Source: Robertkochia flava
Lineage (GTDB): Bacteria; Bacteroidota; Bacteroidia; Flavobacteriales; Flavobacteriaceae
DNA: 64,000 nt
Assembly: GCF_020166515.1 (NCBI RefSeq)
Contig: NZ_JAINZT010000007.1
Span: 248,001-312,000 of the forward strand
Reading direction: 5' to 3'
Shown here: piece after piece, positions 47,301 to 55,690 of the stretch
How the letters are laid out: every line of letters begins with the position of its first letter
How positions within the stretch are numbered: position 1 is the first letter of the stretch
Translations under genes and position numbers: made by a program
Notes under the pieces: model-generated
Seen by the model: the letters and a program-made list of their open reading frames with translations, nothing else
The model's database searches: none
What the model was told of the DNA's origin: nothing

Positions 47301-47558
47301 GTGTATGCCTTTGTAATTCATATGCGCCTGGTCCCCGGACTCAGAGGTCGTTGGGCGTTTAATTTTGCAAGTATCGTGGCCTTCGCCAGTATTATGATGA
47401 CCTATTTTGGGGTTAATTTTTACCTGACCGGTCTGCATTCTTATGCCAGTGGAGATAAGGTGATCACCCCAACCTTTGTGTGGTATTCTGTGGTCTTTGT
47501 GATCATTCTGGGTGCCGTGAGTTTCTGGGCTTACAGGAGGAACTACAGGAAAGTATGA
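44370..47558 (+). CDS. ccsBA: fused cytochrome c biogenesis protein CcsBA (system II)
   Basis: This 1062-residue fusion has an N-terminal ResB/CcsB half with four hydrophobic helices (about 10-30, 45-65, 78-100, 430-450) and a large periplasmic loop. An internal signal-like helix (471-486) is followed by a His-rich stretch QDHDHTGHDHEE (about 489-500). Then come a periplasmic linker and the C-terminal CcsA half (about 765-1062) with the tryptophan-rich heme motif WGRYWGWDPKETWAL and histidines in the helices. System II transports heme and attaches it to apocytochrome c CxxCH motifs. The gene is monocistronic, with its own -7 box and terminator. The DsbD nearby (49257) would supply the reductant. 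Confidence 0.93.
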   Translation: MMDALKKILFSTRLMAILFVVFATAMAFGTFIESWYSTETSKIWIYNSWWFEVIMVFFVINFIGNIKRYRLWSKDQWAVLLLHLSFVLIILGAFVTRYIGFEGVMPIREGSSTDFILTEKKYVTAFIDGEIDGEPRRRALQDEIMVTPEAVSASLPWKSDFNGEPFEISYAGFIEGAEEGLIPSEDGDLYLKIVEAGGGNRHDHYLKSGEVASIHNVLFALNKPTPGAVNITLNDSVSTLESPFEGEFMRMADQLKGQVVADSVQPLMMRSLYNTAGMQFVFPDPLIRGTYGVVEAEEKTENQQDALILNVTSGGKTRQVKLLGGKGFINDPVSVSLGGLDFNLSYGSIRHQLPFSIKLNDFIAEKYPGTERGYSSFMSKVTVNDDRSFDYDIYMNHVLDHKGYRFFQSSFDPDEKGTVLSVNHDQWGTWITYIGYFLLYLGLMGIMFFGKTRFKDLGVLLEKVKAKKQAMAVVFLLFAFQVAGAQNQAEQDHDHTGHDHEETAMIMPTQAQVDSLLQATRVSKEHAAKFGKLVIQDERGRMKPVNTFASELLRKLSKSNDFKGMDANQVVLSMLQNPGLWYNVDFIYITKKNDSIRKIIEVPEDQKFVKAVDFFDGTSYRLSGYLQEAYATNTPNQFQKGFREFDLKLGLLNQALGGDILRIYPLPGDENNKWVSAPEFAKGEFTVKDSLYANFIKNSLPFYVMSLRKARVTGDYSEADNILQALHRNQENYGSEVMPSTTKVETEILYNEVNLFEKLLVYYMLFGVVMFALIILQIFRDAKWIRWAILAMKGGIFLLFLLQTAGLGVRWYISGHAPWSDAYESVLYVAWSTMALGLAFARKSDLTIAATAFVTAIILFGAHMNWLDPAIANLQPVLDSYWLMIHVAVIVGSYGPFTLGMILGVVSLFLMIFTTSSNKKKMELNIQELTVINELALTVGLVMLTIGNFLGGQWANESWGRYWGWDPKETWALISIMVYAFVIHMRLVPGLRGRWAFNFASIVAFASIMMTYFGVNFYLTGLHSYASGDKVITPTFVWYSVVFVIILGAVSFWAYRRNYRKV

Positions 47559-47590
47559 TAATTTGATATTGTAAAATATAATTAGAAAAG

Positions 47591-47617
47591 GACTGCTGAA
47601 AAGCAGTCTTTTTTTTT
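47591..47617 (+). terminator. intrinsic terminator after ccsBA
   Basis: GACTGCT (47591-47597) pairs with AGCAGTC (47602-47608), loop GAAA, followed by nine T residues. Confidence 0.92.
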
Positions 47618-47683
47618 ACCATTTAGGATAGTTCAATAGCAATGAGAGGAAGACAGAGGTGATATTGCGATAAAAAGAAAAGA

Positions 47684-47707
47684 GCCGGAAAAATGATTTT
47701 CTCCGGC
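47684..47707 (-). terminator. terminator of the dsbD-aminotransferase unit (minus strand)
   Basis: GCCGGA (47684-47689) pairs with TCCGGC (47702-47707), with additional AAAAT/ATTTT pairing inside. On the minus strand it is followed by CTTTTC and a T-rich tract. Confidence 0.75.
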
Positions 47708-47752
47708 CCCCTGTGTATATGTTTTAATAGCCTTGACGGCTATGAGTAACGG

Positions 47753-49306
47753 TTATGAAAACCATTCCTGTACCAATATCTTTTCTGAGCAAGGATCGTT
47801 CTTATGGCGATACTCATTGCCTGCAGCATCGTAATGGTAGTCTTTACCCCATTCCTTGTAATTTGCCGCAACAGCCGCTATGGCCTCACAGATGAAATCT
47901 GCTTCGGCATTCGTCATGGTAGGGTGAATAGACATTCTGATCCATCCCGGACGCTCTATAAAACATCCTTCCAGGATCTTCTTTTCAATGGCCTTTGAGG
48001 TATTCTGGTCAACATTTAGCAGGAAGTGGCCATAGGTACCGGCGCAGGAACATCCGCCACGGGTTTGAATACCGTAACGGTCATTGAGCAGCTTAACTAT
48101 GAGGTTAAAATGTACATTTTCAATAAAGAAGGAGAAGATCCCTAATCGATTTGTATGCTGCCCGGCAAGGATATGCAGGTTACTGATCTTTTTAAGTTTA
48201 TTGAAGATCCTGTCGTTGAGTTCATGCTCTCTGTCAAGAATATTTTTTATTCCCATCTGTTCCTTCAGCCGGATACAAAGGGCGATCTTAATAGCCTGGA
48301 GAAATCCGGGGGTTCCTCCGTCTTCTCTTGATTCGATATCGTCAACATAGTCGTGATCTCCCCAGGGATTGGTATAGGTTACCGTACCTCCTCCCGGATT
48401 GTCGGGGATCATGTTTTTATACAGCTTTTTATTGAAGATCAGAACCCCTGAAGTACCGGGTCCTCCCAGGAATTTGTGAGGGGAAAAGAAAATGGCATCC
48501 AGGTACTCATCTTCGTTTTGAGGGTGCATATCAATGCTTACATAAGGAGCTGAGCATGCAAAATCAACAAAACACAGTCCGTTGTATTTATGGATGAGCC
48601 CGGCGATCTTATGGTAATTCGTGGTAATCCCGGTTACATTGGACGCTGCGGTAACAGAGGCGATCTTAATAGGGTGGTCCTGGTGTTCCTGAAGTAACTT
48701 TTCAAAACTGTCCAGGCAGATAAGTCCATCCTCATCACAAGGTATTACCTTAACCCTGGCTATGGTTTCCAGCCAGGATGTCTGGTTGGAATGATGTTCC
48801 ATATGGGATACAAATACCAGGGGTCTTTTTTCTTCCGGAACTTCTGTATGGTCTTTTAGGTTTTCAGAGACCTTGAGTCCAAGGATCCTTTGAAACTTGT
48901 TTACGGCACCGGTCATTCCGGAACCAGTGGTAATGAGCACATCATCTGCATTTGCATGAACATGCTTTTTTATGATGTTACGCGCCTCGTGATAGGCGTG
49001 GGTCATGGAGGATCCGGTAAAGGTGGTTTCTGTATGAGTGTTGGCTACAAACGGGCCGATATCATTCAGGAACTTCTCTTCAATATCTCTGTATAATCGT
49101 CCGCTGGCAGTCCAGTCAGCATAGATCAGTTTCTTTTCCCCAAAAGGGGTGGTTATGGTTTTGTCTATTCCGAGGATACGATTCCGAAAAGGCTCGAAAT
49201 AGTGTTCCAGGTCCTGATTCTTGTTACTTTTTGGGGCAGGGTGCTCAGGGCGTTGTTTAAAATTTGCCAATGCCTTCCTGTAGCCAGTTGTAATACTCTT
49301 CAACAT
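47753..49306 (-). CDS. class V aminotransferase / cysteine desulfurase-like PLP enzyme
   Basis: This 517-residue fold-type I PLP protein has [37 protein letters not shown] and the PLP-lysine motif [16 protein letters not shown] conserved-looking [11 protein letters not shown] at about 440 contains two cysteines near where SufS/IscS carry the persulfide Cys. It is longer than typical SufS (about 400 residues). A cysteine desulfurase, selenocysteine lyase or other class V aminotransferase are all possible. The start codon overlaps the end of dsbD by 50 bp. That is a long overlap, but there is no alternative ATG before the conserved fold. Confidence 0.78.
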   Translation of the reverse strand: MLKSITTGYRKALANFKQRPEHPAPKSNKNQDLEHYFEPFRNRILGIDKTITTPFGEKKLIYADWTASGRLYRDIEEKFLNDIGPFVANTHTETTFTGSSMTHAYHEARNIIKKHVHANADDVLITTGSGMTGAVNKFQRILGLKVSENLKDHTEVPEEKRPLVFVSHMEHHSNQTSWLETIARVKVIPCDEDGLICLDSFEKLLQEHQDHPIKIASVTAASNVTGITTNYHKIAGLIHKYNGLCFVDFACSAPYVSIDMHPQNEDEYLDAIFFSPHKFLGGPGTSGVLIFNKKLYKNMIPDNPGGGTVTYTNPWGDHDYVDDIESREDGGTPGFLQAIKIALCIRLKEQMGIKNILDREHELNDRIFNKLKKISNLHILAGQHTNRLGIFSFFIENVHFNLIVKLLNDRYGIQTRGGCSCAGTYGHFLLNVDQNTSKAIEKKILEGCFIERPGWIRMSIHPTMTNAEADFICEAIAAVAANYKEWGKDYHYDAAGNEYRHKNDPCSEKILVQEWFS

Positions 49307-51389
49307 TTGGATTGTAAGCTGAGGGTTCAGTTAAATTTTCTTCATTATGGTCAATAAGCACGTAAAAGGGCTGTGCATTTGCATTGTAGCGCAGTTCCTG
49401 GAATTCGCTCCACTTCTGGCCGATATTGCGAAACTTGCGGCCTGTCTTTTTTGAGATGTTTTCTTCCCCGTCAGGCAGTTCCCTTTTATCATCAACGTAC
49501 AAAGATACCAATACTATGTCATTGTTCAATACTTCCAGTACATTTGGGTCCGACCAAACGTTGTCTTCCATCTTCCTGCAGTTAACACAGGCATGTCCTG
49601 TAAAGTCGATCAGTACCGGTTTATTTACTTTTTTGGCATAGGCGAGCCCCTGGTTGTAATCGTGGAAACTTACGATATCGTGTGGTCCCAGGTGGGCGCC
49701 TTCGGGTAACTCGTCATGACCGGCGGTTGAATTTCCGCCTTTAGAATTGCCTACACCATATGGCGATTCTGAATAATTGATCGGTGGCGGAAATCCGCTA
49801 ATGAGTTTTAATGGCGCTCCCCATAAACCGGGGATGAGGTATACCACAAATGTGAGTACCAGGAGTCCTAATCCCAGTCGACCTACCGAAATATGAGTAA
49901 GGGGAGAGTCGTGTGGTAACTGGATCTTCCCGAAAAGGTAAAGGGCCAGGGCTCCGAAGATGGCGATCCAGATGGCCAGGAATACCTCTCTTTCCAGCCA
50001 GTGTAATTGCAATACCAGGTCGGCATTGGATAAAAATTTAAAAGCCAGGGCAAGCTCGAGGAATCCCAGTACCACCTTTACGGTGTTGAGCCATCCACCG
50101 GATCTTGGCAGGGAATTAAGCCATCCCGGGAATGCTGCGAACAGGGCAAAGGGGAGAGCTAATGCAAGAGAGAATCCAAGCATTCCCACAATAGGGGCAA
50201 TGCCCCCTTTTGATGCGGCTTCTACAAGCAAGGTACCTACTATAGGACCGGTACAGGAAAAGGACACAATGGCCAGGGCTAAAGCCATGAAAAGGATACC
50301 GATCACGCCTCCTTTCGTAGACTGGGAATCCACCTTATTTGCCCATGAACTCGGAAGTGTAATTTCGAATGCCCCGAGAAAGGAAATTGCGAAAACCACC
50401 AGTAACAAAAAGAATATGATATTAAAGGTAACATTGGTGGATAACCTGTTCAGGGAATCGGCCCCGAATACGGCTGTAACCAGGGTGCCGAGCAGTACGT
50501 AGATCGCAATGATCGAAATACCGTAAAATATAGCGTTTCTTATTCCCGCAGATTTACTTTTACTCTGCTTGGTAAAGAAGCTTACCGTTAAGGGGATCAT
50601 TGGAAATACACAAGGGGTGAGCAATGCGGCAAACCCTGAAAGGAAAGCGATAATGAAGATGCTGGTCAGGCCTCTCTTTTCCCCGGATTTTCCCAGGGGT
50701 TTCGATTCTGCGGCAATTTCACTTTTTGAAGTTTGGGTTAATTCTTCCGATTCAGTGCTCACGGGAGTTCTTTCCCCGATCAGGGCCTCAGTTGTGGTCG
50801 CCACCGGCTCTGATGCTTCTTCTTTGGCCGCTGAGTCTTCCGCTTGCTTTTCTTCAGTGGCAGGCGTATTACTTTCTGCTTGCTTTGCAGGAGTTGAGGT
50901 GGTTTGTGCTTTGGCTGGCTCCGGTTTTGCCGGAGCAGCGTATTTGGCATTTACCGGGAATTCCAGGGTTACGTAATTCGGAGGCAAACACCGCTCGTCG
51001 TCACATACCTGAAATTCAACCTCTGCTGTGATTACATCCACATCGCCTGAGATCTTTATGCGTTGTCTGAATTCGGCCTCATCGGAAAAATATTTTATAA
51101 CGGTTTCCCAGGTATTGTCAAATTCTTCGTGACCCTCAGGTTCTGATGTAGCACCTTCCAGGCTGTAATTCTCATTTGTTTTGAAGGTAAATACGGTAGG
51201 TAGTGGCCCGTCTTCAGGCACGTTTTGCGAATACAGGTGCCACCCCATATCTATGGTTGCTCTGGAAACCAGGTCGTATTCATTGTCTGAAACCTTTTCC
51301 ACAGAGGTGCTCCAGCTCACCGGATCCAGGATCTGGGACTGAACCAGGGAGGAAAGGATTAAAAACAGTCCTAAAAATAAATTTCTCAT
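49257..51389 (-). CDS. dsbD: DsbD-type thiol:disulfide interchange protein
   Basis: This 710-residue protein has a signal peptide (1-18), a periplasmic DsbD-alpha-like domain (about 20-150) with CDDERCLPP, and a low-complexity A/E/K/P/S/T linker (about 150-235). An eight-helix CcdA-like membrane domain (about 240-540) follows, with the redox cysteine motifs [12 protein letters not shown] and [10 protein letters not shown]. The C-terminal thioredoxin-like domain has HACVNCRKM, with Cys601 and Cys604. It carries electrons from cytoplasmic thioredoxin to periplasmic thiol proteins, including cytochrome c maturation. It lies next to ccsBA. The 3' end overlaps the aminotransferase gene. Confidence 0.93.
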   Translation of the reverse strand: MRNLFLGLFLILSSLVQSQILDPVSWSTSVEKVSDNEYDLVSRATIDMGWHLYSQNVPEDGPLPTVFTFKTNENYSLEGATSEPEGHEEFDNTWETVIKYFSDEAEFRQRIKISGDVDVITAEVEFQVCDDERCLPPNYVTLEFPVNAKYAAPAKPEPAKAQTTSTPAKQAESNTPATEEKQAEDSAAKEEASEPVATTTEALIGERTPVSTESEELTQTSKSEIAAESKPLGKSGEKRGLTSIFIIAFLSGFAALLTPCVFPMIPLTVSFFTKQSKSKSAGIRNAIFYGISIIAIYVLLGTLVTAVFGADSLNRLSTNVTFNIIFFLLLVVFAISFLGAFEITLPSSWANKVDSQSTKGGVIGILFMALALAIVSFSCTGPIVGTLLVEAASKGGIAPIVGMLGFSLALALPFALFAAFPGWLNSLPRSGGWLNTVKVVLGFLELALAFKFLSNADLVLQLHWLEREVFLAIWIAIFGALALYLFGKIQLPHDSPLTHISVGRLGLGLLVLTFVVYLIPGLWGAPLKLISGFPPPINYSESPYGVGNSKGGNSTAGHDELPEGAHLGPHDIVSFHDYNQGLAYAKKVNKPVLIDFTGHACVNCRKMEDNVWSDPNVLEVLNNDIVLVSLYVDDKRELPDGEENISKKTGRKFRNIGQKWSEFQELRYNANAQPFYVLIDHNEENLTEPSAYNPNVEEYYNWLQEGIGKF

Positions 51390-51412
51390 AGTATGTAGTT
51401 AGTAAGTCGTTG

Positions 51413-51450
51413 CAAATCTAAAAGGGTTGGAGGGCTTTACCCCAACCCTT
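51413..51450 (-). promoter_or_regulatory. dsbD promoter with inverted repeat
   Basis: On the minus strand TAGATTTG (reverse of 51413-51420) matches TAnnTTTG and lies 24 bp before the dsbD ATG. A 9-bp inverted repeat AAGGGTTGG...CCAACCCTT (51422-51450) covers the place of the -33 element, so it may be an operator. The remaining 51451-51712 gap is AT-rich; TAAATTGG at 51686-51693 may be a weak -7 box for the peroxidase gene. Confidence 0.5.
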
Positions 51451-51712
51451 AACATCTTTTTTTGAAAAAACTATAACACAAATTCAGGTTTCAAAGGGAA
51501 AATTCTACCCGGAAATCGCTAATTCGAATCATTTTAATGACGCCTGAAAATGGCGATACACTTATAATCTCAAGTTAAAAGTTTGTTAAACGATTCTAAG
51601 ATCTGTGCTGTATCTAAGAAATAGCCTGATTTCAGGGCTTTAGTTTTAATTTTTAAGGCAGGGGGCGAAATGCGTGATTATTGATTAAATTGGCGCTAAA
51701 AAAGAATAACCT

Positions 51713-52306
51713 ATGAAAAAATTATTTACGGTTGCAATGATGATCATTTTATCCGGTTGTAAGGACAATTCTGCAGAATCGGCAACTATTATGGCGGCTA
51801 ATAATGAAATTGAACCCGTTGCTCAGCAAAAGAACGTTTATGGATTTGAAGTTGAGGATATCAATGGGGAGCTCTTTAAGTTCTCCGATCTGAAGGGAAA
51901 GAAAATAATGATTGTAAATACGGCAAGTAAATGCGGTCTTACGCCTCAATACGAGCAACTTCAGGAATTATATGAAACTTACGGGGGAGACGATTTTATC
52001 ATTGTAGGCTTCCCGGCGAACAACTTCGGGAATCAGGAGCCCGGAACCAATACGGAGATTGCAGAATTCTGCTCCCTGAATTTTGGGGTAAGTTTCCCGA
52101 TGATGAGTAAGATCTCGGTTAAGGGAGAGGACATGCACCCGGTCTACAGGTTTTTAACCCAAAAATCTGAAAATGGGGTGATGGACTCTGAGGTGACCTG
52201 GAACTTTCAGAAATATCTTATTGATGAAGATGGTACCCTGGTTGCTGTAGTAGACCCTCAAACCCTGCCTACAGATCCAAGTATTACGGAATGGATTTTA
52301 AAATAA
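51713..52306 (+). CDS. glutathione-peroxidase-family lipoprotein
   Basis: This 197-residue protein has a lipoprotein signal with lipobox LSGC (Cys16). The peroxidase fold includes NTASKCGLTPQY with peroxidatic Cys74, GFPANNFGNQEPG and the conserved WNFQKYLI. It uses Cys, not selenocysteine. Members of this family usually depend on thioredoxin and reduce hydroperoxides. The lipoprotein signal suggests a periplasmic or inner/outer-membrane location, unusual compared with cytoplasmic BtuE. The PLP enzyme gene follows after 16 bp. Confidence 0.9.
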   Translation: MKKLFTVAMMIILSGCKDNSAESATIMAANNEIEPVAQQKNVYGFEVEDINGELFKFSDLKGKKIMIVNTASKCGLTPQYEQLQELYETYGGDDFIIVGFPANNFGNQEPGTNTEIAEFCSLNFGVSFPMMSKISVKGEDMHPVYRFLTQKSENGVMDSEVTWNFQKYLIDEDGTLVAVVDPQTLPTDPSITEWILK

Positions 52307-52322
52307 CCCCTCAATCAGCTTT

Positions 52323-53483
52323 ATGAAAAAAGGCATCAACACCATTTGCACACATACCGGAGAATTAAAGGACGATACTTTTAAAGGAGCGGTATCTCCA
52401 TTGTATATGTCAACCTCCTATGCCTATGAGGAGGTGTCGGAGAAACGGTATCCGCGGTATTTTAATACTCCCAATCAGCAGGCCCTCTCCAAAAAGCTGG
52501 CAGCTCTTGAAAAAACGGAAGCCGCTCTTGTGTTCGGCAGCGGCATGGCTGCAGTAAGTACTGCATTACTTGCTTTTCTTTCTAAGGGAGATCATATCGT
52601 CCTTCAGAAAACACTTTACGGAGGGACCTTTAATCTTGTTGTGGAAGAATTTGAGCATTTCGGTATCGAATACAGTTTTACCAAGGGGTTAAGCCGGGAA
52701 GATTTTGAAAAGGAGATCCGGGAAAATACCCGGGTTATTTATGCCGAGACCCCTTCCAATCCGTTACTCACCATAACCGATCTGAGGATGGTGGGAGTTT
52801 TGGCCAGGGAATACAACCTGGTTTCTATGGTCGACAATACATTTGCCTCTCCCGTAAACCAGAATCCTGCAACCCTGGGGATCGATGTGATCATTCACAG
52901 CGCTACCAAATACCTGGGTGGGCATAGTGACATTCTGGCCGGGGCAGTGTGTGCATCTGAGGCACATATAGAAAGAATTTTTTCATTGGGTAAAAATCTT
53001 GGCGGCAGCCTGAGCGATTATACGGTTTGGCTCCTGGAGCGAAGTATAAAAACCTTGGGTATCCGGGTCAAGGCTCAGAATAAAAATGCCCGAAAGATGG
53101 CCAGGTTTCTGGAAAAACACCCTGCCATAGCCAGGGTGTATTATCCGGGGCTTAAGCATCACCCCGACCACAGGATCGCCTGCGAACAGATGTCGGACTT
53201 TGGTGGAATGCTTTCCTTTGAGTTTGACCCGTCGGTAGATCAGGTGAGTTTTCTAAAACATTTAAAGCTCATTAAACCTTCCATGAGTCTTGCGGGGGTA
53301 GAGAGTACCATTCTTTCTCCTGCAAAAACTTCTCATGCCTTATTGTCGGAGCAGGAAAGGGCAGACCAGGGGATCTCTGACCGGCTCTTGCGCTTTTCGC
53401 TGGGTATTGAAGATAAAAGCGATTTGATCGAAGACATCGAGCAGGCGCTTCAGGCTGTGGGATGGGGAGTAGAGGTCAATTAA
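52323..53483 (+). CDS. trans-sulfuration family PLP enzyme (cystathionine/methionine gamma-lyase type)
   Basis: This 386-residue Cys/Met-metabolism protein has AALVFGSGMAAVSTALLAFL, YAETPSNPLLTITDL and the PLP-lysine motif IIHSATKYLGGHSD (Lys196). LIKPSMSLAGVESTILSPAKTSHALL is the conserved C-terminal segment. Active-site details between cystathionine gamma-synthase, gamma-lyase, beta-lyase and methionine gamma-lyase are not decisive. A lyase role would release sulfide or thiols from amino acids, feeding the sulfur island 35 kb upstream (speculative). It is co-directional with the peroxidase and bshB1. Confidence 0.87.
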   Translation: MKKGINTICTHTGELKDDTFKGAVSPLYMSTSYAYEEVSEKRYPRYFNTPNQQALSKKLAALEKTEAALVFGSGMAAVSTALLAFLSKGDHIVLQKTLYGGTFNLVVEEFEHFGIEYSFTKGLSREDFEKEIRENTRVIYAETPSNPLLTITDLRMVGVLAREYNLVSMVDNTFASPVNQNPATLGIDVIIHSATKYLGGHSDILAGAVCASEAHIERIFSLGKNLGGSLSDYTVWLLERSIKTLGIRVKAQNKNARKMARFLEKHPAIARVYYPGLKHHPDHRIACEQMSDFGGMLSFEFDPSVDQVSFLKHLKLIKPSMSLAGVESTILSPAKTSHALLSEQERADQGISDRLLRFSLGIEDKSDLIEDIEQALQAVGWGVEVN

Positions 53484-53494
53484 GGAATCTTCCC

Positions 53495-53502
53495 TATTTT
53501 TG
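53495..53502 (+). promoter_or_regulatory. -7 box overlapping a TTG codon before bshB1
   Basis: TATTTTTG matches TAnnTTTG and lies 15 bp before the ATG at 53518. The in-frame TTG at 53500 is part of the box, so it cannot be the start of a transcript from this promoter. This supports the ATG. Confidence 0.55.
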
Positions 53503-53517
53503 TTTAAAAATTTATAT

Positions 53518-54240
53518 ATGAAGTTGGATATACTGGCTATCGGGGCTCACCCGGATGATGTGGAATTAGGATGTGGAGCTACCCTGGCCAAAGAGATTGC
53601 CAATGGTAAAAAGGTAGGGATCATTGATCTTACCCGCGGGGAATTAGGAACCAGGGGCACAGCAGAGATCCGCGACGAGGAGGCTGCAGAGGCTGCTCGC
53701 CGGCTTGGGGTAGTAGTTCGTGAAAACCTGGAATTTGCCGATGGTTTCTTTGTGAACGATAAAGCACATCAACTGGAGGTCATTCGGATGATCCGGAAAT
53801 ACCGTCCTGAAATTGTTTTATGCAATGCTATTGACGACAGGCATATCGATCATGGGAAAGGGAGCAAGCTGGTAAGCGATGCGTGTTTTCTAAGCGGATT
53901 GCGAAAGATCGATACCAAGTTTGATGGCGACGATGAGTGGCAGGAACCCTGGAGACCCAAGAGGGGTTATCACTATATCCAATGGAAACCTATTGAGCCG
54001 GATTTTGTCATGGACGTCAGCGGATTTATGGAGGCTAAAATGAATGCCATAGAGGCCTATGCTTCCCAGTTCTACGACCCTAAGAGTAATGAGCCAAGTA
54101 CACCTATCAGTTCGAAGAATTTCTTTGACAGTTTGGATTACAGAGCACGCGATCTCGGTCGTTTAATAGGGGTGGAGCATGCGGAAGGATTTACCACAGA
54201 ACGCTATGTGGCTGTTAAGCAGCTGGATGATCTGATATAG
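53518..54240 (+). CDS. bshB1: bacillithiol biosynthesis deacetylase BshB1
   Basis: This 240-residue LmbE-family zinc deacetylase has the metal motif AIGAHPDDVELGCGATL. It continues with DLTRGELGTRGTAEIRDEEA, NAIDDRHIDHGKGSKL and a C-terminal FDSLDYRARDLGRLIGVEHAEGF, which matches BshB1. It removes the acetyl group from GlcNAc-malate in bacillithiol synthesis. The start is the ATG at 53518. Its presence implies that bacillithiol is a low-molecular-weight thiol here and a candidate persulfide carrier for the sulfur island. BshA and BshC are not in the window. Confidence 0.92.
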   Translation: MKLDILAIGAHPDDVELGCGATLAKEIANGKKVGIIDLTRGELGTRGTAEIRDEEAAEAARRLGVVVRENLEFADGFFVNDKAHQLEVIRMIRKYRPEIVLCNAIDDRHIDHGKGSKLVSDACFLSGLRKIDTKFDGDDEWQEPWRPKRGYHYIQWKPIEPDFVMDVSGFMEAKMNAIEAYASQFYDPKSNEPSTPISSKNFFDSLDYRARDLGRLIGVEHAEGFTTERYVAVKQLDDLI

Positions 54241-54283
54241 GGGGATGCGGAAGGAGATCGGACTAAATTTTTTTAAAAAAATA

Positions 54284-54316
54284 TTTGGCAAAAAGAGATA
54301 AAATAAGCTACATTTG
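54284..54316 (+). promoter_or_regulatory. promoter of tRNA-His
   Basis: TTTG (54284-54287) and TACATTTG (54309-54316, perfect TAnnTTTG) are separated by 21 bp, a canonical Bacteroidota arrangement. A stem-forming GCTTTGCC...GGCAGAGC lies at 54322-54341, near the expected transcript start. Confidence 0.8.
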
Positions 54317-54355
54317 CACTCGCTTTGCCACTTGGCAGAGCAAGCGCAACAAATG

Positions 54356-54429
54356 GTGGTTGTAGCTCAGCTGGTTAGAGCGCTGGATTGTGGTTCCAGA
54401 GGTCGCCGGTTCGAACCCGGTCTTCCACC
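54356..54429 (+). tRNA. tRNA-His (GTG anticodon)
   Basis: A full cloverleaf can be drawn: T8-A9 at 54363-54364, D-stem GCTC/GAGC, anticodon stem CTGGA/TCCAG with loop TTGTGGT (anticodon GTG), T-arm GCCGG-TTCGAAC-CCGGT. A G at 54355 provides the characteristic extra G-1 opposite the discriminator C at 54429. CCA is not encoded. The acceptor stem has two adjacent T-T oppositions (positions 5-68 and 6-67), which is unusual. Confidence 0.92.
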
Positions 54430-54433
54430 CAAT

Positions 54434-54465
54434 AAAGCCTTCAGAGAGATCTGAGGGCTTTTTTT
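54434..54465 (+). terminator. intrinsic terminator of tRNA-His
   Basis: AAAGCCTTCAGA (54434-54445) pairs with TCTGAGGGCTTT (54450-54461, one G-T pair), loop GAGA, then T residues. Inverted copies of its outer arms recur in the following repeat array. Confidence 0.88.
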
Positions 54466-54483
54466 GTACCCGAACGTGAAAAG

Positions 54484-55217
54484 CTCGCTTTTCTAAGTGA
54501 GTGGTACAAAAAAAGCCCCGGCGCCTGCAGGGCGCTGAAGGCTTTATTAGCAGGTTTCCCTCTGTCGGCTCAGCGACCGAAGGGAGCTAACCCGGTAGTT
54601 TGTTTGAAAAATATGATGTTGCCCCGAAAGCCTGACTGTCGTCAGACAGGCTCGCTTTTCTAAGTGAGTGGTGCAAAAAAAGCCCCGGCGCCTGCAGGGC
54701 GCTGAAGGCTTTATTAGCAGGTTTCCCTCTGTCGGCTCAGCGACCGAAGGGAGCTAACCCGGTAGTTTGTTTGAAAAATATGATGTTGCCCCGAAAGCCT
54801 GACTGTCGTCAGACAGGCTCGCTTTTCTAAGTGAGTGGTACAAAAAAAGCCCCGGCGCCTGCAGGGCGCTGAAGGCTTAATTAGCAGGTTTCCCTCTGTC
54901 GGCTCAGCGACCGAAGGGAGCTAACCCGGTAGTTTGTTTGAAAAATATGATGTTGCCCCGAAAGCCTGACTGTCGTCAGACAGGCTCGCTTTTCTAAGTG
55001 AGTGGTACAAAAAAAGCCCCGGCGCCTGCAGGGCGCTGAAGGCTTAATTAGCAGGTTTCCCTCTGTCGGCTCAGCGACCGAAGGGAGCTAACCCTGTAGT
55101 TTGTTTAGAAAACATGATGTTGCCCCGAAAGCCTGACTGTCGTCAGACAGGCTCGCTTTCTAAGTGAGTGGTACAAAAAAAGGCCCCGGCGCCTGCAGGG
55201 CGCTGAAGGCTTTATTG
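54484..55217. repeat. 167-bp tandem repeat array (4.4 copies) behind tRNA-His
   Basis: Units begin at CTCGCTTTTCTAAGTGAG at 54484, 54651, 54818, 54985 and 55152, an exact 167-bp period; the last copy is cut after about 66 bp. Each unit contains GTACAAAAAAAGCCCC...GAAGGCTTTATT, the inverted form of the tRNA-His terminator arms. It also contains a hairpin TCCCT...AGGGA and the near-palindrome CCTGACTGTCGTCAGACAGG. On the minus strand each unit therefore resembles a terminator flanked by hairpins. No open reading frame with coding character spans the array. Copies differ by only a few bases. Confidence 0.93.
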
Positions 55218-55660
55218 AGGGCCGAGCGTTTTAAAAAGGTCCGCCGGACCTTTTTATCGAAGGAGCCAGGCGGCGAGTTGGCAAATGCAGCTTTCATGAA
55301 CCATCCCGACCTGGGGCCACCCCTCCTTAAAAAGGAGGGGTATTTCACTACATTAAAGGAAGAGTTGTTGTGCTATTGCAGCTGACAGATCAATATATTT
55401 TAAAATTAAAAAGGCTCCCCGCCCTGGACAGGGAGGGGTGGATCAAGGCGTAGCCTTGAGTCGGGGAGGGTTGATGGGTAATCTCCGGGAACTATCCCGT
55501 TTCATATACCCATCGCCCCGGCTGGCCCCTTAAGGGGAAGGAGTCAACACCTCCCGATGGTCATCAGAAGGCGTTGACGGATGATGACTCCCCGCCAAGA
55601 AAACTTTCTAATGGCATAAAAGCCTATTAATGGGAAATACATTCACCACCTTATCACACA
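55218..55660. other. noncoding region with several extragenic palindromes
   Basis: No gene is visible. It contains AAAAAGGTCC/GGACCTTTTT (55233-55242 with 55246-55255), ACCCCTCCTT/AAGGAGGGGT (55319-55328 with 55332-55341), and a GC-rich stretch with GGGAGGGGTGGATC and GTCGGGGAGGGTTG (about 55416-55475). A further CCCCTTAAGGGG lies near 55526. The style is that of dispersed extragenic palindromic elements; copies elsewhere in the genome would be needed to define the element. Confidence 0.6.
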
Positions 55661-55688
55661 AAAAAGCCCCGCAATTGCGGGGCTTTTT
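55661..55688. terminator. terminator of the M28 peptidase gene (minus strand)
   Basis: AAAAAGCCCCGCAATTGCGGGGCTTTTT is a perfect palindrome, so on either strand it forms a GC-rich stem with a T-run. It sits just after the minus-strand stop at 55691. Confidence 0.9.
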
Positions 55689-55690
55689 CC

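Noticed and set aside
47753-49306. Assigning the class V aminotransferase as SufS
   Set aside because: It is about 100 residues too long and no suf genes are nearby; the motif near the C-terminus is suggestive only.
53500-53517. TTG start for bshB1
   Set aside because: It overlaps a perfect -7 box, and the ATG at 53518 matches the usual BshB1 N-terminus.
54484-55217. CRISPR array
   Set aside because: Units are contiguous 167-bp repeats without unique spacers, and no cas genes are present.
55164-55385. Short plus-strand frame of 73 codons in the repeat island
   Set aside because: It begins in the last repeat unit and runs through two perfect hairpins, with no coding character.
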